Positions 8,588 through 16,661 of a stretch of 64,000 bases of DNA are shown here, one piece after another. This stretch comes from Sanguibacter suaedae (GTDB lineage: Bacteria; Actinomycetota; Actinomycetes; Actinomycetales; Cellulomonadaceae): assembly GCF_016342785.1 (NCBI RefSeq), contig NZ_JAEINH010000004.1:62001-126000 (forward strand), written 5' to 3'. The notes below the pieces were generated by a model. That model searched no databases. It saw nothing but the letters and a program-made list of their open reading frames with translations, and was not told the DNA's origin. The position numbers were made by a program, and so were the translations under genes. Each line of letters begins with the position of its first letter. Positions within the stretch are counted from its first letter, which is position 1.

Positions 8588-8944
8588 GTGATAGTCGTGA
8601 CGCGCCTCAACGGGCCCCCCTTCGCGGTCAACCCCGACCTCGTGCAGCGCATCGACAGCGCCCCCGACACGATCCTCACGCTCGTGGACGGCACCAAGTA
8701 CATCGTCCAGGAGACGATGCACGAGGTCATCGAGCGCATCAACGAGCACCGCTCGCGGATGATCGCCCGCGCCCAGGAGATCCAGCGCGACGACGAGGAC
8801 ACGGAGCGCCACGAGCGCAGCGGACGCCCGGACCTGCGCGCCGCCCCCACCCTTCCCGACGACGAGCCCGTCGCGCTCCCGGTCCGCCGCGAGCGCCACA
8901 CCGAGCTCTCGCTCGTCACGCACCTCTCCGAGGAGGACGTCTAG
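8588..8944 (+). CDS. flbD: FlbD family flagellar protein
   Basis: Protein of 118 residues from the GTG at 8588 (MIVVTRLNGPPFAVNPDLVQ). This opening and the VDGTKYIVQETMHEVIERI that follows define the small FlbD family, normally found just before motA. The ORF is open further upstream, but that part falls in the hairpin/promoter gap. Residues after about 65 are charged and not conserved in the family, making this copy longer than the usual 60-80 residues. Its role is unknown; it is linked to motility by context. It ends exactly where motA begins. Confidence 0.85.
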   Translation: MIVVTRLNGPPFAVNPDLVQRIDSAPDTILTLVDGTKYIVQETMHEVIERINEHRSRMIARAQEIQRDDEDTERHERSGRPDLRAAPTLPDDEPVALPVRRERHTELSLVTHLSEEDV

Positions 8945-9712
8945 ATGGATCCGGCAACTCTCATCGGTGTGCTCGCGGCGCTCGGCGCCATCCTCACGAT
9001 GATCATCCTCGAGGGCGCGAGCCCCATGGCCGTGCTCCTGCCGGCCCCGATGATCCTCGTGTTCGGCGGCACGTTCTTCGTGGCCGTCGCCGGCGGCACC
9101 CTCAAGGACGCGCTCTCGTCGCTCAAGGCGCTGCCCAAGGCGTTCACCAGCAAGCCGAAGTCGTCGACCGAGTCGATCGACACCCTCGTGAGCCTCGCCG
9201 ACCGCGCTCGCCGCGAGGGCCTGCTCGCCCTCGAGGACGCCGCACGCGACATCGACGACGACTTCCTCAAGGACGGCCTGCGGTCCGCGATCGACGGCAC
9301 CGACCCCGAGGACCTCCGTGCGCTCCTCGAGGACCGCATCCACTCGAAGAAGGTCTCCGACAAGACCGACTACAAGTTCTTCACCGACATGGGCGGTTAC
9401 GCGCCGACCATCGGCATCGTCGGGACCGTCATCTCCCTCGTGCACGTCCTCGAGAACCTCTCCAACCCCGAGGAGCTCGGCCACATGATCGCCGCGGCCT
9501 TCGTCGCGACCCTCTGGGGCATCCTCTCCGCCAACGTCCTGTGGCTGCCCATCGGCAACAAGCTCCGCCGGCTCTCCGACCTCGAGTGCGCCCAGATGGA
9601 GCTCGTCGTCGAGGGCCTGCTGTCCGTCCAGGCCGGGGCCAACCCGCGCCTCGTCGGCGAGCGCCTCCGCAGCCTCCTGCCCCCGGGCGAACAGGTCAAG
9701 GAAGCCGCATGA
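8945..9712 (+). CDS. motA: Flagellar motor stator protein MotA
   Basis: Protein of 255 residues with four membrane helices: two near the start (LIGVLAALGAILTMIIL; LLPAPMILVFGGTFFVAVAG) and two after the cytoplasmic loop (GYAPTIGIVGTVISLVHVL; AAFVATLWGILSANVLWLPI). The loop (residues about 60-150) carries the charged residues that push on FliG. With MotB it forms the ion channel. A clear GAGGAGG precedes the ATG, which follows the flbD stop with no gap. Confidence 0.96.
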   Translation: MDPATLIGVLAALGAILTMIILEGASPMAVLLPAPMILVFGGTFFVAVAGGTLKDALSSLKALPKAFTSKPKSSTESIDTLVSLADRARREGLLALEDAARDIDDDFLKDGLRSAIDGTDPEDLRALLEDRIHSKKVSDKTDYKFFTDMGGYAPTIGIVGTVISLVHVLENLSNPEELGHMIAAAFVATLWGILSANVLWLPIGNKLRRLSDLECAQMELVVEGLLSVQAGANPRLVGERLRSLLPPGEQVKEAA

Positions 9713-10596
9713 GCAGCGGGGGAGGTGGACGCAAGGGCAAGAAGCAGATCGAGGAGGAGCACGAGAACCACGAACGGTGGCTCGTGAGCTATGCCGACAT
9801 GATGACCGTCTTCGCGGCCCTCTTCATCGTGCTCTACGCCATCAGCCAGGTCGACGAGGCCAAGTTCGACCAGCTGCGCCAGTCGCTCGCGGCCGGGTTC
9901 GGGTCCCCCCAGGTGTCCATCCTCACCGACGGCACCGGGCCCCTGACCGACACGAGCAGCAGCGTCGTGGTCCCGAGCATCTCCGAGATCGTCCCCCAGG
10001 TGACCTCCGACACCGCCCAGGAGCTCGGCGAGCCCGCCGACGGCGGGGGCGACGCGACCAACCCGGCGGACCTCGCCGCAGCCCGCGCCGAGTACGGCAG
10101 CTTCGAGGACCTGGCGGAGGCCATCAACGCGGCGCTCGCCGCCCAGGGCCTGCCCGGCGTGCTCCAGTTCAAGATCGACGAACGCGGGCTCGTCATCGGC
10201 ATGGTCACCGACGAGGTCTTCTTCGCGGCCGACAGCGCCCAGCTGACGCCCACCTCCCAGAAGGTGATCGACACCATGTCGCCGTACCTCGTGGCGATCC
10301 CCAACGAGATCTCCATCGAGGGGCACGCGAACACGGTGCCCACCTCGCGGTACTCCTCGAACTGGGAGCTGTCCTCCGACCGCGCCACGCAGGTGCTGCG
10401 CCGCATGGTCGAGACCGACGGCATGCCCGGCGCCCGCATCGCGGCCACCGGCTACGGACAGTCCCGCCCGCTGCTCCCCAACGACACCGACGCAGGCCTC
10501 GAGGCGAACCGCCGCGTGGACCTCGTCGTCCTCAGCAACCAGCCCGAACGGATCAGGGAGCTCCTCCCCATGGTCCCCACACTCGAGAAGGGGTGA
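9709..10596 (+). CDS. motB: Flagellar motor stator protein MotB
   Basis: Protein of 295 residues starting at an ATGA overlap with motA. A basic N-terminus is followed by the single membrane helix YADMMTVFAALFIVLYAIS, with the ion-binding aspartate at D30. A linker of about 120 residues leads to an OmpA-like peptidoglycan-binding domain (ISIEGHANTVPTSRYSSNWE, then LSSDRATQVLRRM, then ATGYGQSRPLLPN). It anchors the stator to the cell wall. The upstream open frame overlapping flbD and motA is not coding. Confidence 0.96.
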   Translation: MSSGGGGRKGKKQIEEEHENHERWLVSYADMMTVFAALFIVLYAISQVDEAKFDQLRQSLAAGFGSPQVSILTDGTGPLTDTSSSVVVPSISEIVPQVTSDTAQELGEPADGGGDATNPADLAAARAEYGSFEDLAEAINAALAAQGLPGVLQFKIDERGLVIGMVTDEVFFAADSAQLTPTSQKVIDTMSPYLVAIPNEISIEGHANTVPTSRYSSNWELSSDRATQVLRRMVETDGMPGARIAATGYGQSRPLLPNDTDAGLEANRRVDLVVLSNQPERIRELLPMVPTLEKG

Positions 10597-10600
10597 GCAC

Positions 10601-11110
10601 ATGCCCATCGAACAACGCGTCATGAACGCGCCCGCCCGGCCCACCGCGGCGCCGTCCGGCGGCATCAAGCCCAAGAAGGACGCACCCGCCGCCGAACCCG
10701 AGGCACCGGCGAAGAAGAGCAAGAAGCTCCTGTTCATCATCGGCGGCGCTGTCGTCGCCGCAGCCGCCGGGGCGTACTTCTTCCTCTTCGCAGGCTCCGG
10801 CGAGGAGAAGGCCGAGCCCGAGCCCGTCCCGGGCGAGGTGCTCACCGTCGAGGCCATGAGCCTCAACCTCGCCGACGGCCACTACCTGCGCCTCGGCCTC
10901 GGGCTCCAGCTCATCGCCGACCTCCACCACGACGTCGACGCCGCCAAGGCCCGCGACGCGGCCATCGCCCTGTTCTCCGGGCGTACCGTCGCGGACGTCA
11001 CCAACCCCGAGACCCGCGACGCCCTCAAGGCTGAGCTCGCCGAGACCCTCATCCACGACTACCACGGAGAGGTGATCGAGGTCTATCTGACGGACTACGT
11101 CACGCAGTGA
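10601..11110 (+). CDS. fliL: Flagellar basal body-associated protein FliL
   Basis: Protein of 169 residues. A proline- and lysine-rich cytoplasmic start is followed by one membrane helix (LLFIIGGAVVAAAAGAYFFL, about 42-61). The outer domain has the FliL pattern GEVLTVEAMSLNLADGHYLR, then LGLGLQLIADL, and ends RDALKAELAETLIHDYHGEV. FliL surrounds and supports the MotAB stator. It starts four bases after motB. It is followed by a 196-base gap instead of running into fliM as in many genomes. Confidence 0.93.
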   Translation: MPIEQRVMNAPARPTAAPSGGIKPKKDAPAAEPEAPAKKSKKLLFIIGGAVVAAAAGAYFFLFAGSGEEKAEPEPVPGEVLTVEAMSLNLADGHYLRLGLGLQLIADLHHDVDAAKARDAAIALFSGRTVADVTNPETRDALKAELAETLIHDYHGEVIEVYLTDYVTQ

Positions 11111-11183
11111 TCCCAGCCTTCGCGGAGACCGCGACGACTCACTGATCGAGACCCAGTGACCGGCACGGATGCCGGTGAGTCGG

Positions 11184-11231
11184 GGCGCCATGGAGGGCGC
11201 CGCACGACCCTCGCAGCACGACCTGCGAGGG
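11184..11231 (+). terminator. Tandem hairpins between fliL and fliM
   Basis: A 6-bp stem GGCGCC (11184-11189 with 11196-11201) is followed by a 9-bp perfect stem (11208-11216 with 11223-11231, loop CACGAC). There is no T-tract. It precedes the promoter motif at 11271, repeating the hairpins-then-promoter arrangement seen after flgE. Confidence 0.5.
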
Positions 11232-11270
11232 GCAGGACCCACGGACCCACGGTTCGTCGTCCCACTTTTC

Positions 11271-11298
11271 CTCATACCTCGACCGAGGGCGCCGATGG
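11271..11298 (+). promoter_or_regulatory. Sigma28/WhiG-like promoter before fliM
   Basis: CTCATACC (11271-11278), a 12-base spacer, GCCGATGG (11291-11298). The left box is identical to that before flbD and the spacer is the same length. The predicted transcript start lies about 7-8 bases downstream, at or next to the GTG at 11307, so fliM would be nearly leaderless. Confidence 0.55.
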
Positions 11299-11306
11299 TG
11301 CTATTC

Positions 11307-12242
11307 GTGACGGTTCAGGACATGGCGCGCGGCAGTGCGCGTCGACAGCGCTCAGGCTCCCCGGAGACCTACGACTTCCGACGACCCATGACGCTCGCCC
11401 GGGAGCACGGCCGGGCGTTCGAGATGGCGTTCGAGACATTCGCGCGGCAGTGGGGCACACAGCTCACGTCGCGCCTGCGGGTCATGGTCGGGGTCACCCT
11501 CGACAGCGTCGAGATGGTCTCCTACGACCAGTACGTGCGACGCCTCGACAACCACACCACCATGGTGCTGTGCGGCGTCGAGCAGACCCGCGCCACCGCC
11601 GTGCTGCAGATCCCCAGCGACACGACGCTCCTGTGGATCGACTACGTGCTCGGCGGCCCCGGCCTCGTCCGCGAGGAGGCGCCCCGCGAGCTCACCGAGA
11701 TCGAGACGACCCTCGTCACGGACATGCTCTCCAGCGCCCTCGCCGACCTCCGCTACGCGTTCGCGTCGGTCGTCCCGCTCGACGTGCGCATCCGGTCCAT
11801 CCAGTACAACCCCCAGTTCGTGCAGGCCGTGCCCGCCTCCGAGGCCGTCATCGTCGCCACCTTCTCCCTCGACGTGGCAGACCGCCCCACGACCACCACC
11901 TTCATGGTGCCCGCCGAGGTCCTCCTCGGCCCCATGCGCGAGGGGGAGGGCGTCGTCGTCCACTCCCGCGAGGAGCTCGAGGCCAAGCAGGAAGCCAGCG
12001 ACCGCCTCCACCGCACCATCCACACCGTCCCCGTGGACGTGTCCGTGCGGCTCGCCCCGCGCACCATCCACCCCCGCGACGTCGTGCACCTCGCCGTCGG
12101 CGAGGTCATCCCCATGAACCACCCCGTCTCCCGACCGCTCGACGTGGTCGTCGACGGCCGCGTCCTCGCACGCGGCGTCGCAGGGAACAACGGACGACAA
12201 CTGGCCTGCAAGATCGTGGACGCTGAGGAGAACGACCGATGA
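11307..12242 (+). CDS. fliM: Flagellar motor switch protein FliM
   Basis: From the GTG at 11307 the protein is 311 residues (start MTVQDMARG). ATG codons at 11295 and 11323 are in frame and possible. No Shine-Dalgarno precedes any of them, which fits leaderless translation from the promoter at 11271. YDFRRPMTLAREHGRAFEMA opens the middle CheC-like domain. The C-terminal SpoA domain holds VDVSVRLAPRTIHPRDVVHL. FliM links FliG to the FliN ring and receives the CheY signal. The LSQxEIDxLL CheY-binding peptide normally at the N-terminus is not seen. Confidence 0.93.
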   Translation: MTVQDMARGSARRQRSGSPETYDFRRPMTLAREHGRAFEMAFETFARQWGTQLTSRLRVMVGVTLDSVEMVSYDQYVRRLDNHTTMVLCGVEQTRATAVLQIPSDTTLLWIDYVLGGPGLVREEAPRELTEIETTLVTDMLSSALADLRYAFASVVPLDVRIRSIQYNPQFVQAVPASEAVIVATFSLDVADRPTTTTFMVPAEVLLGPMREGEGVVVHSREELEAKQEASDRLHRTIHTVPVDVSVRLAPRTIHPRDVVHLAVGEVIPMNHPVSRPLDVVVDGRVLARGVAGNNGRQLACKIVDAEENDR

Positions 12243-12943
12243 ACACCACCCCCGCCACCGCAGGCGAGCTCGCCCAGAAGGCCGCCGACGCGCTCGCGGC
12301 CCTCGTGCCCTCCGACGTGCCGCTCGTGGCCGTCGCCCGCCCCCTCACGGACGGCCCGACGCCCGACGAGGTGAGCGTCCGCGCCTCCTACGTCGGCGCA
12401 CGCAGCGCCGACCTCGTCGTCGTCGCCCGCGCCGCCGTCCAGGAGGCCCTCGCCGGTGCCGGGGCGCTCGTGTCCATCGCCGACGCGCTGCGCCCGGCCC
12501 TCGAGGCAGCTGCCGCGGCCCTCGGCGAGGGTGTCCTCGGCGAGGCGCAGATCCGCGACGCGGGCACCGCCTTCGACGCCGACGGCCTCGAGCTGTTCGC
12601 CCTCGAGGCCGCCGGGGAGGTCCGCGGCTGGTTCGGCCTCCGGGTCGCCGCCGAGCAGGCCGCCCCCGCGTCGACCGGTTCCCCGGCCCGCGCCGAGAAC
12701 CTCCGCCTCCTCTACGACGTCGAGATGACGCTCACCGCCGAGATCGGTCGTGCGAAGCTCCCCGTCCGTCAGGTCCTCGACCTCACGCCCGGAACCGTCG
12801 TCGAGCTCGACCGCGTGGCCGGCAGCCCCGCCGACCTCATGGTCAACGGCCGCCTCATCGCCCGCGGCGAGGTCGTCGTCGTCGACGAGGACTACGGGCT
12901 GCGCATCACGGAGATCCTCGACACCTCCGAGGCCACCGCCTGA
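12239..12943 (+). CDS. fliN: Flagellar motor switch protein FliN with N-terminal extra domain
   Basis: Protein of 234 residues. The C-terminal 80 residues (LLYDVEMTLTAEIGRAKLPV, RQVLDLTPGTVVELDRVAG, LMVNGRLIARGEVVVVDEDY) are a clear SpoA/FliN domain. The first 140 residues are an extra domain with a helix-sheet pattern (VSIADALRPALEAAAAALGE), loosely like a CheC/CheX fold without intact catalytic E and N residues. Classic FliN is about 130 residues, so this is closer to FliY in architecture. It builds the C-ring. It overlaps fliM by ATGA and fliO by one base. Confidence 0.92.
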   Translation: MNTTPATAGELAQKAADALAALVPSDVPLVAVARPLTDGPTPDEVSVRASYVGARSADLVVVARAAVQEALAGAGALVSIADALRPALEAAAAALGEGVLGEAQIRDAGTAFDADGLELFALEAAGEVRGWFGLRVAAEQAAPASTGSPARAENLRLLYDVEMTLTAEIGRAKLPVRQVLDLTPGTVVELDRVAGSPADLMVNGRLIARGEVVVVDEDYGLRITEILDTSEATA

Positions 12944-13533
12944 TGGACACCGCCGTCGTCGTCCTGCGCGCCGCCCTGTCCCTCGCGGCGGTGCTCGGAC
13001 TCATCTGGTACGCGGGCCGGCGCCTGTCGGACACCTCCGCCTCCGAGCGGGGGGACGGGCCCCTCGGGCGCCTGCTCACGCGCTCGGGGCTGCGCCCCGC
13101 CAGCCGCCGCACGGCCCGCGGCCTGCGGACCCCCGGGGTGACGATGGCGGTCGTCGGCCGCCAGGTGCTCGGCCCCCGGGCCAGCGTCGCGGTGCTCGAC
13201 GTCGGCGACCAGCGGCTCGTGCTCGGCGTCACCGACGCCGGCGTGAACGTCCTCAGCACGCAGGCGGTGCCCGCCGCCGAGGAGGTCCCCGACGAGCTCC
13301 CCGCGGGAGAGGTCCGTGAGGAGATCGACGTCACGGCCGCCCTCACCCTCGTCAAGGCTCTGCCCGAGGAGACCGAGGACGCCGGGACCGGCGTCGCGTC
13401 GCCCGCCACCGCGGCCCCCGTCCCCGCAGCGGCCCCCGCCGCCGGCGGGGGAGCCCTCGACGGCTCCGTCCTGTCACCCGCGACGTGGCGCCAGGCGCTC
13501 ACCGTCATGCAGTCACGCACGGTCAGACGGTGA
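12943..13533 (+). CDS. fliO: Flagellar biosynthesis protein FliO
   Basis: Protein of 196 residues with one N-terminal membrane helix (VVVLRAALSLAAVLGLIWYA). A basic stretch and the FliO pattern MAVVGRQVLGPRASVAVLDV, then GDQRLVLGVTDAGV, follow. The tail is alanine/proline-rich. FliO helps assemble the FliP-FliQ-FliR export pore. Its place between fliN and fliP supports the call. Confidence 0.9.
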   Translation: MDTAVVVLRAALSLAAVLGLIWYAGRRLSDTSASERGDGPLGRLLTRSGLRPASRRTARGLRTPGVTMAVVGRQVLGPRASVAVLDVGDQRLVLGVTDAGVNVLSTQAVPAAEEVPDELPAGEVREEIDVTAALTLVKALPEETEDAGTGVASPATAAPVPAAAPAAGGGALDGSVLSPATWRQALTVMQSRTVRR

Positions 13534-14438
13534 ACCCCGCGCCCCGCACACCCCCGGCAGCACGCCGGGCGGTGCAGACGATGCTGCTCGCGCTCGTCGT
13601 CCTCCTCCTCGCCGCGGCGGCCACCGTGCTCGCCCCGGCCCACGCCGTGGCCGCACCGGTCGACGTCTCCACCGTCCTGCCCGCCGCCCCCGGCGACCCG
13701 GACGAGCCGATCGCACCCGTCGAGGGCGTGGACGGCGTCGGCGTCGCCCCCGTGGAGGGCGTCGAGGGCAGCGACGGCATCCTGTCCGTCGACATCGACG
13801 GCACCAACGCCAAGCCGAGCGACTCCATCGTGGTCCTCCTCGGGATCACGCTGCTGTCCGTCGTCCCCTCGCTGCTGCTCATGATGACGAGCTTCACCAA
13901 GATCTTCGTGGTGCTCGCCCTCACCCGCAACGCCCTCGGCCTCACCAGCGTCCCGCCCAACCAGGTGCTCGCCGGCCTCGCCCTCTTCCTGTCCCTGTTC
14001 ATCATGGGACCGGTCCTCTCCGAGGTGAACAGCCTCGGCGTCCAGCCCTACGTGGACGGCGGCCTCGGCTTCACGCAGGCCGTCGAGGCGGGGTCCGCCC
14101 CGCTGCGCGAGTTCATGCTCGGGCAGACCCGCGAGGAGGACATCGCCCTCATCACCCGTGCGGCCGAGCAGCCCAACCCCGAGGACCCGGCGTCCGTGCC
14201 GATGCTCACCCTCATCCCCGCGTTCATGCTCTCCGAGCTCCGCGCGGCCTTCATCATCGGGTTCGTCATCTTCATCCCGTTCCTCGTCATCGACCTCGTC
14301 GTCTCCGCGGCGCTCATGTCGATGGGAATGATGATGCTCCCGCCCGTGATGATCTCCCTGCCCTTCAAGATCCTGCTCTTCGTCCTCGTGGACGGATGGG
14401 GCCTGATCATCACCGCCCTCGTCGGCAGCTACGGATAA
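13530..14438 (+). CDS. fliP: Flagellar export gate protein FliP
   Basis: Protein of 302 residues from a GTG that overlaps the fliO stop (GTGA). A cleavable signal sequence lies at about residues 19-42 (LLALVVLLLAAAATVLAPAH), followed by a roughly 50-residue acidic spacer. Then comes the FliP core with four helices: LLSVVPSLLLMMTSFTKIFV, LALFLSLFIMGPVLSEV, AAFIIGFVIFIPFLVIDLVV and MMLPPVMISLPFKILLFVLV. FliP is the main pore subunit of the flagellar type III export gate. Confidence 0.96.
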   Translation: MNPAPRTPPAARRAVQTMLLALVVLLLAAAATVLAPAHAVAAPVDVSTVLPAAPGDPDEPIAPVEGVDGVGVAPVEGVEGSDGILSVDIDGTNAKPSDSIVVLLGITLLSVVPSLLLMMTSFTKIFVVLALTRNALGLTSVPPNQVLAGLALFLSLFIMGPVLSEVNSLGVQPYVDGGLGFTQAVEAGSAPLREFMLGQTREEDIALITRAAEQPNPEDPASVPMLTLIPAFMLSELRAAFIIGFVIFIPFLVIDLVVSAALMSMGMMMLPPVMISLPFKILLFVLVDGWGLIITALVGSYG

Positions 14439-14443
14439 CCGCC

Positions 14444-14716
14444 ATGGACACCTCAGCCGTCCTCGACATCGGGGTCCAGGGCCTCATCATCGCCGCGAAG
14501 CTCTGCGCACCGATCCTCGTCACCGCCCTCGTCGTGGGCTTCGCCGTCTCCCTCCTGCAGTCCATCACCCAGGTGCAGGAGGTGACCCTGAGCTTCGTGC
14601 CCAAGGCCATCGCGGTGTCGCTCGCCCTCCTCATCTGCGGGCACTGGATGATCGCGGAGATGGTCGGCTTCACCCACGAGATGTTCGCGCGGATCCCCGC
14701 GCTCCTCGGCGGGTGA
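14444..14716 (+). CDS. fliQ: Flagellar export gate protein FliQ
   Basis: Protein of 90 residues starting at the ATG at 14444, five bases after fliP. It has the two-helix FliQ layout (AAKLCAPILVTALVVGFAVS, LQSITQVQEVTLSFVPK, AIAVSLALLICGHWMIAEMV). It forms the outer belt of the FliPQR export pore. The frame is open far upstream, but that part lies inside fliP. Confidence 0.96.
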   Translation: MDTSAVLDIGVQGLIIAAKLCAPILVTALVVGFAVSLLQSITQVQEVTLSFVPKAIAVSLALLICGHWMIAEMVGFTHEMFARIPALLGG

Positions 14717-14723
14717 CCCGACC

Positions 14724-15482
14724 ATGACCCTCAGCCTCTCGCTCGCCTCCCTCGAGGCCCTCATGCTCGTCGGCGTGCGGATCGTCGCGTTCCTCGTGGT
14801 CGCGCCACCGTTCTCCCACAAGGGCATCCCGGGGACCGTCAAGGTGATGCTCGCGCTGGGGCTGGCGCTCGCCATCATGCCGAGGGTCACCACCGAGGCG
14901 TCGTCGAGCACGGGCGCCTACGTTCTGAACCTCCTCGGGCAGGCCGTCATCGGCCTCGCCCTCGGGTACCTCGTCGCCCTCGTCTTCGCGGCCGTGCAGT
15001 CCGCCGGGGCGATCATCGACCTCATGGGCGGGTTCTCCCTGGCCCAGGGGTTCGACCCCATGACGCAGGTCAACGGCGCGCAGTTCGCGCGGCTCTACCA
15101 GCTCACCGCGGTCGTCCTGCTCTTCGTGTCGGACGGCTACCAGCTCGTGATCGGAGGACTCGTGCGGACGTTCGACGCGCTGCCCCTCGGCACGCCCCTG
15201 AACCTCGCCGCCGTCGGCGAGTCCGCCGTGCAGGGCGTCACCGGGATGTTCCTCGCCGCCCTGCAGATCGCCGGCCCCCTCGTCGTCGTCCTGTTCCTCG
15301 CCGACGTCGGCCTCGGCCTCCTCACCCGTGTGGCACCCGCGCTCAACGCGTTCGCCCTCGGCTTCCCGCTGAAGATCCTCCTCACGGTGAGCCTCGGGTC
15401 CATGACCTTCCTCGCGATGCCCCGCATCGTGGAGGCCCTCACCGGGACCGCCGTCGAGACCATGCTGGGGGTGACCCGATGA
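14724..15482 (+). CDS. fliR: Flagellar export gate protein FliR
   Basis: Protein of 252 residues with about six hydrophobic helices. Family patterns include FLVVAPPFSHKGIPGTVKVM, LALGLALAIMP and LMGGFSLAQGFDPMTQVNG. FliR closes the FliP-FliQ ring and docks FlhB. It starts seven bases after fliQ and overlaps flhB by ATGA. Confidence 0.96.
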   Translation: MTLSLSLASLEALMLVGVRIVAFLVVAPPFSHKGIPGTVKVMLALGLALAIMPRVTTEASSSTGAYVLNLLGQAVIGLALGYLVALVFAAVQSAGAIIDLMGGFSLAQGFDPMTQVNGAQFARLYQLTAVVLLFVSDGYQLVIGGLVRTFDALPLGTPLNLAAVGESAVQGVTGMFLAALQIAGPLVVVLFLADVGLGLLTRVAPALNAFALGFPLKILLTVSLGSMTFLAMPRIVEALTGTAVETMLGVTR

Positions 15483-16621
15483 GCCAGGACTCCGGTGAGA
15501 AGACCGAGAAGGCCACCCCCAAGCGGATGAAGCAGGTCCGCAAGGACGGGTCGCTGCAGCGGTCCCAGGACCTCAGCGCGTGGCTCGGCATCGGTTCCGC
15601 CGTGATCACCCTGCCCATGGTCCTCGACCGCGGGAAGGCTGCCGCGTCGGAGCAGATGATCGCGGTGCGGCACGTCATCGCCGACCCGGACCCCCAGCAG
15701 GTCGTCGAGCTCCTCGGCACCGGGATGGGATCCATCCTCGTGTCGGTGACACCGATGATGATCGCGGTCGTCCTCGCAGCCCTCATCGCCAACGCGGCGC
15801 AGGGCGGGGTGCGCATCGCCACCAAGAAGCTCAAGCCCCGCTTCGACCAGTTCAACATCCTCAAGGGCATCAAGAACACCTTCGGGATGCAGTCGCTGTG
15901 GCAGGGCGTCAAGGCCCTGCTCAAGACCCTCGTGGTCGGCGGCGTCCTCTACCTGGCCGTCGTCAAGCTCATGCCCGTGCTCCTCACGGCGGGCGGCCTG
16001 TCCGTCGCGGCCCTGCTGTCCGCCGCCGGCGGGGGCATCGGCCTGCTCCTGTGGAGCGCGGTCGCGGCAGGTCTCGTGCTTGCCGTGGCGGACATCGTGG
16101 TCGTCATGAAGCGCAACATGAAGAAGACCCGCATGTCGATGCACGAGGTCAAGCAGGAGAACAAGCAGTCCGAGGGCGACCCGCTCCTCAAGGGCGCCAT
16201 CCGCTCCAAGCAGATCGCCATGAGCCGCAACCGCATGATCGCGGAGGTCGCCAACGCCGACGTGGTCCTCGTGAACCCCACCCACGTCGCCGTCGCCCTG
16301 CGGTACGAGCCCGGCAAAGGCGCACCCCGGGTGGTCGCGAAGGGCGCCGGGCACGTCGCGGCGCGCATCCGCGAGATCGCCGCCGAGAAGCGCGTGCCCA
16401 TGGTGGAGGACGTCCCGCTCGCCCGAGCCCTCCACGGGGCGTGCGAGCTCAACCAGGAGATCCCCGCCGACCTGTACACCGCGGTCGCCCAGGTCCTCGC
16501 CTTCGTCATGGCGCTCAAGCGCCGCGGCGGCGGCGGAGGAGGCATCCGGACGATGCCGACCGCCACCACCGTCCCGCCCCGGGCACCCGCCGGGCCCACG
16601 CAGAGGACCGCAGCCGCATGA
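15479..16621 (+). CDS. flhB: Flagellar export switch protein FlhB
   Basis: Protein of 380 residues. The start SQDSGEKTEKATPKRMKQVR is the family hallmark. Four membrane helices follow, then a cytoplasmic domain with the self-cleavage site N266-P267-T268-H269 (VVLVNPTHVAVAL). Cleavage switches export from rod/hook to filament substrates under FliK control. The last 25 residues (GGGGGIRTMPTATT and onward) are a non-conserved tail. It is preceded by fliR (ATGA overlap) and followed 40 bases later by flhA. Confidence 0.97.
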   Translation: MSQDSGEKTEKATPKRMKQVRKDGSLQRSQDLSAWLGIGSAVITLPMVLDRGKAAASEQMIAVRHVIADPDPQQVVELLGTGMGSILVSVTPMMIAVVLAALIANAAQGGVRIATKKLKPRFDQFNILKGIKNTFGMQSLWQGVKALLKTLVVGGVLYLAVVKLMPVLLTAGGLSVAALLSAAGGGIGLLLWSAVAAGLVLAVADIVVVMKRNMKKTRMSMHEVKQENKQSEGDPLLKGAIRSKQIAMSRNRMIAEVANADVVLVNPTHVAVALRYEPGKGAPRVVAKGAGHVAARIREIAAEKRVPMVEDVPLARALHGACELNQEIPADLYTAVAQVLAFVMALKRRGGGGGGIRTMPTATTVPPRAPAGPTQRTAAA

Positions 16622-16661
16622 CCCACCACGCCAGCCCATCGACCAAGGAGAACGGGCCCTC

